Of a stretch of 8,432 nt of DNA, positions 1-5,591 are shown piece by piece. This stretch comes from JAVEVH01 sp034005145 (GTDB taxonomy: Bacteria; Patescibacteriota; Dojkabacteria; SC72): assembly GCA_034005145.1 (NCBI GenBank), contig JAVEVH010000030.1:1-8432 (forward strand). The letters run 5' to 3'. The notes under the pieces are model-generated. The model saw only the letters and a program-made list of their open reading frames with translations, was not told the DNA's origin and did not search any database. The position numbers and the translations under genes are program-made. The number at the start of each line of letters is the position of its first letter. Within the stretch, counting starts at the first letter, position 1.

Positions 1-858
1 CTCTAATCTTTGTGCTTCTACTTCCTTACCTAAATTTCTTAGGAAGGTTACTCTTTTCTCTAAATCTTTTTCAATATCTGTAACAGCCTGTGCCATTGTA
101 TCTGCATCATATACAAGTGGTGTAGCTGGGAATATATCTAAATTGTCTACACTATTAATCTTTTGCTTAGATATTGGCTCTATGAATGTAATACTCTCTA
201 TCTCATTGCCCCAAAATTCTACTCTTACAGGAAACTCTTCATATGGCATATATAGCTCAACAGTATCCCCTCTAATTAGAAATGTACCAGATATTAAATC
301 TATACTCTCTCTTTCATATCTTAAGAATGTAAGTTGGGATGCTAACTTACTAATATCAATCTCTTGTCCTACCCTAATCTCAATTGATTTGTTCTCATAG
401 TTATCCGGACTTCCAATATTGTATATACAAGATACACTGGCTACTACAATTGTATCTCTCCTTGTTCTAGCAGCATTCATTGCACTTAGTCTTAACTTCT
501 CAATCTCTTGATTTACCTCTGACTCTTTTTCAATATACAAATCTCTAGCAGGTATATATGCTTCTGGTTGATAGTAATCGTAGTAGGATACAAAATACTT
601 AACAGCGTTGTTAGGGAAAAACTGCTTAAACTCTTCATACAGCTGTGCTGCTAATGTCTTGTTGTGAGAGAGTACCAATGTAGGTCTTTGTAATTTAGAT
701 ATTACATTAGCCATTACAAAGGTTTTACCAGAGCCTGTTACACCAAGTAGTACCTGTTTTTCTTTCCCATTATGAATATTTTCTGTAAGGAAATTAATAG
801 CAATATTTTGGTCTACAGATGGCTGGTATTTTGTATTAAGTTGAAACTGTTCTTTCAT
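1..858 (-). CDS. uvrB: UvrABC excinuclease subunit B, N-terminal part (3' end beyond the window)
   Basis: UvrB is the damage-verifying helicase-like subunit of nucleotide excision repair. It is loaded onto DNA by UvrA and then recruits UvrC. The 286 codons present run in frame to base 1. Seen: Walker A GVTGSGKT (residues 39-46); the motif LSHNKTLAAQLYEE; the beta-hairpin segment starting YFVSYYDYYQPEAYIP and followed by YIEKE; VVASVSCIY; GTFLIRGD; and EAQRLE at the cut edge. This order matches the first ~40% of a typical ~660-residue UvrB. The ATG at 858-856 gives the expected short lead (MKEQFQLNTKYQP) before the Q-motif region, and no Shine-Dalgarno precedes it; a promoter puts +1 almost on the ATG. 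Odd: the usual GDQPxAI stretch reads SVDQNIAI, with Gly and Pro replaced but the Gln kept, and the hairpin has PARD where PxTD or PSSD is usual. It is divergent from mutL. The identity is certain; the C-terminal helicase and UvrC-binding parts are not visible. Confidence 0.97.
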   Translation of the reverse strand, partial: MKEQFQLNTKYQPSVDQNIAINFLTENIHNGKEKQVLLGVTGSGKTFVMANVISKLQRPTLVLSHNKTLAAQLYEEFKQFFPNNAVKYFVSYYDYYQPEAYIPARDLYIEKESEVNQEIEKLRLSAMNAARTRRDTIVVASVSCIYNIGSPDNYENKSIEIRVGQEIDISKLASQLTFLRYERESIDLISGTFLIRGDTVELYMPYEEFPVRVEFWGNEIESITFIEPISKQKINSVDNLDIFPATPLVYDADTMAQAVTDIEKDLEKRVTFLRNLGKEVEAQRLE

Positions 859-896
859 ATTGCTAATTTTAACAGATTAATCAATTTCTGTGTTAA
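858..896 (-). promoter_or_regulatory. Promoter of uvrB, probably leaderless
   Basis: Read on the minus strand there is a -35-like TTAACA (896-891, 5/6 match to TTGACA), a 19-bp spacer and an extended -10 TGTTAAAAT whose TAAAAT core lies at 871-866. Seven bases separate the -10 from the ATG, so transcription would begin at or next to the A of the start codon. This fits the missing Shine-Dalgarno. The hexamers are seen; activity and leaderless initiation are inferred. The 19-bp spacer is longer than the usual 17 bp, so the extended -10 would have to do most of the work. Confidence 0.6.
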
Positions 897-899
897 AAT
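866..899. repeat. 9-bp perfect inverted repeat formed by two face-to-face promoters
   Basis: The arms ATTTTAACA (866-874) and TGTTAAAAT (891-899) are exact reverse complements around a 16-bp centre, which itself begins with the palindrome GATTAATC (875-882). Each arm serves as the -10 of one promoter and contains the -35 of the opposite one. The two RNA polymerase sites therefore overlap almost fully and should exclude each other. The symmetry could also form an operator for a dimeric repressor, but no known operator consensus (for example LexA) is recognised. Confidence 0.65.
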
Positions 900-907
900 A
901 TTTAATA
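869..907 (+). promoter_or_regulatory. Promoter of the mutL operon
   Basis: TTAACA (869-874, 5/6 to the -35 consensus), a 19-bp spacer, and an extended -10 TGTTAAAAT with the TAAAAT core at 894-899. The start site is expected near 906-907, leaving a leader of only about four bases before the mutL ATG at 911, with no room for a Shine-Dalgarno. It is probably the only promoter for the four plus-strand genes, since they overlap or abut and no other comparable motif was seen between them. Strength and the exact +1 are inferred. Confidence 0.6.
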
Positions 908-910
908 TAT

Positions 911-2722
911 ATGGATACCTTCAAATTAAACAAATTACCTCAAGAATTAGTAAATCAGATAGCGGCAGGAGAGGTCATTGAAAGGCCTGCTTCTGTAGTA
1001 AAGGAGTTAGTAGACAACTGTATAGATGCGAAGGCTACTAAGATACAGGTAAGGGTTGTAAATGGGGGTATAGATTTAATAGAGGTAAGTGATAATGGGG
1101 TGGGTATACCTGCAGATAGTTTGGCTGATATTTTTAAAGCACACACAACCAGTAAAATATCTTCCCTAGAGGATTTGAATAAGCTTCTTACAATGGGTTT
1201 TAGAGGAGAAGCACTCTCTACAATTGTATCTGTAGCAGATGTTTCCTTACTTTCAAAATATGTTAATTCAGATACAGGTAGTGAGATCATATTTAATGGT
1301 TTTGAGGATTTTAAAATTAGAAAAGCAGCAAGAGAGTCAGGTACTGTAGTTACAGTTAAAAATATATTTGAGAATATTCCAGCTAGAAAGAAATTTCTTA
1401 AAACAGCAGCTACAGAGTACAAAAGGATATTAGAGGTACTGTATCCGTACTTCCTCATATACCCCAATATACATTTTACTGTTACAAAGGATACCAAAGT
1501 GGTAATTGATTTAAAGGCGATAGAGGGGAGTAAGGAGAATACCGTAGAGAAAGAAAGGATAGGGGAGATATTAAAGGAGGATTTTGTTAAAAGAATGCTT
1601 AAAGTATTTTACAATGGTAGTGGTATTAAGATATCTGGTTTAGTAGGACATCCTTCTGATCATCAGAAAAGATCCTCTAATCAATATATTTTTGTTAACA
1701 GAAGACCTATATGGGATAGTGGAATTGCAAGGGGAGTATTACAAGGATATGAGAGATATATACCTTTTGGAGAGAAAGTACCTTTCATATTACTAATGGA
1801 TATTAATCCTGAACTCATAGATGTAAATGTACATCCCAGAAAGGAAGAGATACGATTCTTAAACCCATTTAGAGCGTACTCCGCAGTAGAAGAGGCTGTT
1901 AAAAAGTCCGTTATGAGTGTTACCTCATATCACAAAGAAAATGATTTTAACCCTTCACAGAAGGATTCTCCATCTTTTGTTAACAAGGATATGAATAGAA
2001 AGATTTACTCTTCTAAAGATATTACATTTAAGCCTACCCAAAGTGGTTCAGTAAGGGATAGTTTGCTGTTTAGTAGAGAAGCCCTTTCAGAGGACTCATA
2101 TATTAAAGAGCAAGAGATATCACCAGTAGAGAGTATTAAGTCTGTAGGAAATATTAAGAATGTTTTTCAGGTGTTTAATAAATATATAGTGATTGAGTTT
2201 GAAGATGATGTACTTTGGATGGTAGATCAACATGCTGCAGCAGAGAGAGTAACATTTGAGAAGTTAAAGAATCAGGGTGATAGTGGTGATAGGCAGAACC
2301 TACTTGTTCCTAATACTTTGAAATTCTCTCTAAAAGAAATATCTGCGTTAGAAGAGTTAAAAGAGTTTTTCTCTTCACTGGGTTTTGAATATACTGTTAA
2401 AAAGGATAGTATTGATATTACGGTTGTACCTGTAGAGTTTGTAGAGAGTGATTACAAAAAACTTTTTGATGAAATATTTGCTCTAAGTGATGATATTAAG
2501 GATATATCTAAAGAGTTAAATAGGTTAAGAGAGGACATCTTAGCTACTATGTCATGTCATACTAGTGTAAGAAGTGGTCAATATTTACATAGGGAAGAGA
2601 TGTTAGATTTAATTAAGAAATTAATTGATTGTGAAAACCCATATAGCTGTCCTCATGGAAGACCTGCTGTATGGAAATTAAAATTGAGTGATATAGATTC
2701 TAATTTTGAAAGAACATATTAA
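911..2722 (+). CDS. mutL: DNA mismatch repair protein MutL with intact endonuclease motif
   Basis: MutL couples mismatch recognition by MutS to strand incision. The 603-residue protein has the GHKL ATPase motifs QIAAGEV (16-22), ELVDN (32-36; E32 aligns with the general base E29 of E. coli MutL), DNGVGI (61-66), TTSK (79-82) and GFRGEAL (96-102), then the second N-terminal domain ending in DVNVHPRKEE (from 304). After a polar linker, the C-terminal domain has the nuclease motif DQHA(X)2E(X)4E (from D439), a QNLLVP stretch (462-467) that fits the sliding-clamp-binding QxLLxP type, SCHTSVRSG, and CPHGRP (from C580). This is therefore the MutH-independent, metal-dependent nicking type. A GTG at 890 would add seven residues, but the ATG at 911 matches the family's N terminus and the promoter position. 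The stop overlaps the next ATG by one base (TAATG), which suggests translational coupling. No mutS is present in the window. Confidence 0.97.
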   Translation: MDTFKLNKLPQELVNQIAAGEVIERPASVVKELVDNCIDAKATKIQVRVVNGGIDLIEVSDNGVGIPADSLADIFKAHTTSKISSLEDLNKLLTMGFRGEALSTIVSVADVSLLSKYVNSDTGSEIIFNGFEDFKIRKAARESGTVVTVKNIFENIPARKKFLKTAATEYKRILEVLYPYFLIYPNIHFTVTKDTKVVIDLKAIEGSKENTVEKERIGEILKEDFVKRMLKVFYNGSGIKISGLVGHPSDHQKRSSNQYIFVNRRPIWDSGIARGVLQGYERYIPFGEKVPFILLMDINPELIDVNVHPRKEEIRFLNPFRAYSAVEEAVKKSVMSVTSYHKENDFNPSQKDSPSFVNKDMNRKIYSSKDITFKPTQSGSVRDSLLFSREALSEDSYIKEQEISPVESIKSVGNIKNVFQVFNKYIVIEFEDDVLWMVDQHAAAERVTFEKLKNQGDSGDRQNLLVPNTLKFSLKEISALEELKEFFSSLGFEYTVKKDSIDITVVPVEFVESDYKKLFDEIFALSDDIKDISKELNRLREDILATMSCHTSVRSGQYLHREEMLDLIKKLIDCENPYSCPHGRPAVWKLKLSDIDSNFERTY

Positions 2723-3438
2723 TGAGAAATAGTGGTACATTGTATTTAATACCTACTTCACTAAGTAAAGTTCCTTTAGGAGAAGTTTTGAGTAAAAAGG
2801 ATTTAGATATTGTAAAAGGATTAAAATATTTCATTGTAGAGACACCTAAAGTAGCAAGAGCACATCTTAAGGATATGGGTATGGTATTACAGGAGTTAGA
2901 TATGGCTATACTTGATGAGCATAGTAAGACCGGTGATATTCCTTTCTTACTTGAGCCCTTAATACATGGTAATGATGTAGGATTAATGACTGATGCAGGT
3001 GCTCCAGCTATTGCAGATCCTGGGAATATTGTAGTAAGGGAGTGTCATAGATTGGGTATTAAGGTTGTACCTTTAGTTGGTCCTTCCTCCATCATCTTGT
3101 CTTTGATGGCATCTGGTTTAAATGGTCAACAATTTACTTTCTTAGGATATCTTCCTAAAGATCCAGAAAGGAGAAAGAGGAAATTAAAAAATATTGAGAG
3201 AGAGTCATCTAGAAAGAATGAGTCTCAAATCTTTATAGAAGCTCCCTACAGAAACAGATCTTTGTTTAATGATATTTTACAAATATGTAATAGTAGTACA
3301 GATTTAACAATAGCGATAGATATTACTGGTGATAATGAATATATTAATACAATGAGTATTAAAGAGTGGAGAGAGAGTAAAAATATTAAGATATTGGATA
3401 TACCAAGTATATATATATTACTAGGAAAGAGAGTATGA
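2722..3438 (+). CDS. RsmI-family (COG0313, tetrapyrrole-methylase fold) SAM-dependent methyltransferase, variant subfamily
   Basis: The 238-residue protein has the fold signatures of the tetrapyrrole methylase superfamily: GTLYLIPT (5-12), TDAGAPAIADPG (90-101, the SDAGxPxxxDPG cofactor loop) and LVGPSSIILSLMASG (118-132), and then FLGYLPK. RsmI proper 2'-O-methylates C1402 of 16S rRNA. This protein departs from it: the N-terminal ATPIGNLGD-type and EDTRHT motifs are replaced by PTSLSKVPLGE and VETPKVARAHL, and FYESPHR is replaced by FIEAPYRN (171-178). These replacements resemble the RsmI-like paralogs I recall from Bacteroidetes and other groups, whose substrate I do not know. Methylation by SAM is well supported; rRNA as target is inferred. 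The start overlaps the mutL stop and the end overlaps the next start by ATGA, so coupling to both neighbours is likely. Little Shine-Dalgarno is visible. It could be this organism's only RsmI equivalent. Confidence 0.88.
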   Translation: MRNSGTLYLIPTSLSKVPLGEVLSKKDLDIVKGLKYFIVETPKVARAHLKDMGMVLQELDMAILDEHSKTGDIPFLLEPLIHGNDVGLMTDAGAPAIADPGNIVVRECHRLGIKVVPLVGPSSIILSLMASGLNGQQFTFLGYLPKDPERRKRKLKNIERESSRKNESQIFIEAPYRNRSLFNDILQICNSSTDLTIAIDITGDNEYINTMSIKEWRESKNIKILDIPSIYILLGKRV

Positions 3439-5585
3439 GAAAGAAAGTAAAAAATCATTATAAATTTGCTCTTAGACTATTTCTTTTTTTCTTACTCTTT
3501 GCAGTAGGATTTTTCTTTTTAAATAGGAATTTTAGATATATCCAAGACTCCCCATATGATGTAGTGGTATCTGATGTTACATCATCATCAGTGATACTCT
3601 CATGGAGGACAGCAACAGAGGTTCCAACGTATGTATTAATAGATGACACACTTCTAATTGGAGATGGAGAGTGGGAGAAATATCATAGGGTTGAGATATC
3701 TGATTTAGAGAAGACAAAAGCGTACTCCTTTACAATTTCTGATGGAACAAGAGAGTGGAATGAGACATTAAGGGAAGGTACAGATATCCTTACTAAGTAC
3801 GTTGTAGATGAATTCAAATTTAAAACAGTTGGAGAGGTAGATAATATTATACTTCCTAAAGAGTCATATCTTACTGTACTTCCCAACGAGTTAGTATATG
3901 TAGTTTTGTATGATACGAAAGAGGGTACATACTCTGATATACGTAGTGGATATGCAAATAGGTACGGAGGTGTAGTTTTTGATAAGGGGGATTTTAATGT
4001 AGAGAACGCAGATGATTATTCCTTAAAAAACATTAATTACTTTTCTAGTAATAAGGCAGTCACTAAGAATTTAATATCTAAGGTATTTTCTTCTGAGATT
4101 AACTGTAATCAGAGTATACCTAATATGACCTCTAACGCTATTAGTAGAGATTCCTATACAGACTTAGCTACTAGATGGGTATCAGGTAGGGGTAAAAACT
4201 ATGCATATGAGTGTTACAACGACACTATCTACAGGGCTAAGGTTGCTGGGGTAGATCCAGCATTTGCACTAACCATCTGGTTAAATGAATCAGGTGCTAG
4301 TAACTATACCTTTAATCCAGATATAGCGGGATTAATTGAAGACTTTGGAATACACGGTCTTTCTACAGTCCCTATGCAAGATTACAATGCTCAGATTAAT
4401 CACTTCTTAACATTAACACACAAAGTAACATGTGAAGGATTAACCGCATGGGAAGCATGGGGGAATATATATAAATGGGGAAGCTGTAATGAGGATGACC
4501 CTATCAAACGAGAAGATGGTATAGCTTACTACAAACAAATTGAAATGGTATATGGTTGGGTAACTAATGGTCTTAAATTACCATCTGTAGTAACTGGTCT
4601 ACCTAAAATGCCCCCATTAGAAGAGGAGGAGGAAGAAGAGGTATTAATTAATCCAAAATGTTGCGCTATTAAATTAGACAACAGAGAATCCTTTAAAGGT
4701 GATTTTGAAAATGAAACCTCTGGAGGAAGCTGTAGTGATATATGGAAAGTAGGTAGACAGGTATTTGATGGTACAATCGAGTATGTTGTTGAGATTCCAA
4801 ACAAAAGTGATAGGGTAGCATGTGAGATAGATTATGAAGGAGCCTGTTGTAAGTTAAGTAATGGGTTAAAGTGGTACCCTAAGGTACTTTGTACAGACAT
4901 ATTACCAGGTATAACGGATTCTAAAAGCTGTAATACATATACAGGAGAGAAAGCATGTTTTTTAAGAGATGGTAGATATCAATGGTTAGCTTCTGTTATC
5001 GGTACTGACAATATTAAAAGCATATCTTCTGAGAGTGCCTGTTTAGCTATGAATGACACAGAAAGTGTAGAGATTAATCTTAAGGAAGGTGTTAATTTCA
5101 TAGGGTTAGATTTTGTACCGGTATATATGGGTAGTAACTTAAAGGCTTCTAACCTTTTAGCACAGTATCCTGATATACATTTAATAGCGAATTTTGGGAA
5201 TAATAAATGGGAAAAGATATTAGTAAGAGCTGATAGCGTCCCGTATGCTGGAGATGATTTTACACTAGAGCAGAGTAAAGGGTATTTAATTAATGTCAAA
5301 AAAGATATAACAATCTCCCTAGGAGGATGGTTAAACCCTACGATAGAGTATTACCCAGTTAACAGAGGTTGGAATTTAGTTGGGGGTGAACTTTACAGTA
5401 AGTCACTAACTGCTTCTAAATTAATATCTGATCTAAAAGGAAATAGTATTGATATAGATACAGTATCTGTGTGGTCATATGAACTTGGTTCCTTTATCTT
5501 TAGAAGTGAAGAAGATGGTGATATATATGGTGATGATTTCTCATTGAATGATAGTATAGGGATATTTCTTAAACAGAATCTTTAA
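3435..5585 (+). CDS. Membrane-anchored FN3-like / lysozyme-like / Cys-rich envelope protein, paralog A
   Basis: I do not recognise a named family for this 716-residue protein. Domains by eye: a Lys/Arg-rich N terminus and one hydrophobic segment (about 11-29) with no AxA cleavage site or lipobox, so probably a signal anchor; an FN3-like sandwich (about 38-132); a second beta domain (136-205, LPNELVYV...YANRYGG); a lysozyme/lytic-transglycosylase-like region (224-380) with VDPAFALTIWLNESGASN, where E285 is at the place of the SLT catalytic Glu, then DFGIHG and QDYNAQINHFL; a linker with seven consecutive Glu (396-402); a cysteine-rich module (409-540, ten Cys including two CC pairs); and a duplicated C-terminal beta module (EGVNFIG from 551, RGWNLVGG from 644). 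All 14 cysteines lie outside the membrane segment, which points to disulfides. The start overlaps the previous stop by four bases, with a weak AGGA at 3423-3426. Peptidoglycan cleavage or a surface-structure role is inferred. Confidence 0.85.
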   Translation: MRKKVKNHYKFALRLFLFFLLFAVGFFFLNRNFRYIQDSPYDVVVSDVTSSSVILSWRTATEVPTYVLIDDTLLIGDGEWEKYHRVEISDLEKTKAYSFTISDGTREWNETLREGTDILTKYVVDEFKFKTVGEVDNIILPKESYLTVLPNELVYVVLYDTKEGTYSDIRSGYANRYGGVVFDKGDFNVENADDYSLKNINYFSSNKAVTKNLISKVFSSEINCNQSIPNMTSNAISRDSYTDLATRWVSGRGKNYAYECYNDTIYRAKVAGVDPAFALTIWLNESGASNYTFNPDIAGLIEDFGIHGLSTVPMQDYNAQINHFLTLTHKVTCEGLTAWEAWGNIYKWGSCNEDDPIKREDGIAYYKQIEMVYGWVTNGLKLPSVVTGLPKMPPLEEEEEEEVLINPKCCAIKLDNRESFKGDFENETSGGSCSDIWKVGRQVFDGTIEYVVEIPNKSDRVACEIDYEGACCKLSNGLKWYPKVLCTDILPGITDSKSCNTYTGEKACFLRDGRYQWLASVIGTDNIKSISSESACLAMNDTESVEINLKEGVNFIGLDFVPVYMGSNLKASNLLAQYPDIHLIANFGNNKWEKILVRADSVPYAGDDFTLEQSKGYLINVKKDITISLGGWLNPTIEYYPVNRGWNLVGGELYSKSLTASKLISDLKGNSIDIDTVSVWSYELGSFIFRSEEDGDIYGDDFSLNDSIGIFLKQNL

Positions 5586-5591
5586 TAGATG
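5583..5591 (+). other. Tandem in-frame stops joining paralogs A and B
   Basis: The junction reads TAA TAG ATG. The stop of paralog A is followed at once by a second stop in the same frame and then by the start codon of paralog B, also in that frame. No Shine-Dalgarno precedes the ATG; the nearest AGGG is about 25 bases upstream, inside paralog A. Translation of B therefore probably depends on re-initiation by ribosomes that finish A. The double stop would suppress readthrough into a 1,400-residue fusion. Confidence 0.7.

Noticed and set aside
143..400. Open frame of 85 codons on the plus strand
   Set aside because: It lies antisense inside uvrB, whose protein motifs are unmistakable; the frame is a chance shadow.
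890..910. Upstream GTG start for mutL adding seven residues
   Set aside because: The added residues overlap the promoter -10, and the family's N terminus matches from the ATG at 911.
955..1497. Open frame of 180 codons on the minus strand
   Set aside because: It is antisense to the conserved ATPase domain of mutL and resembles no known protein.
3436..3447. TGA as a sense codon (code 4 or 25, as in some CPR bacteria)
   Set aside because: Reading through the TGA would add only a few codons before TAA, and no in-frame TGA occurs within any of the six genes, so TGA is a stop here.
4617..4643. GAA/GAG repeat run as a microsatellite or programmed slippage site
   Set aside because: It is a short run of seven Glu codons in an inter-domain linker, the frame stays open on both sides, and no slippery heptamer is evident.
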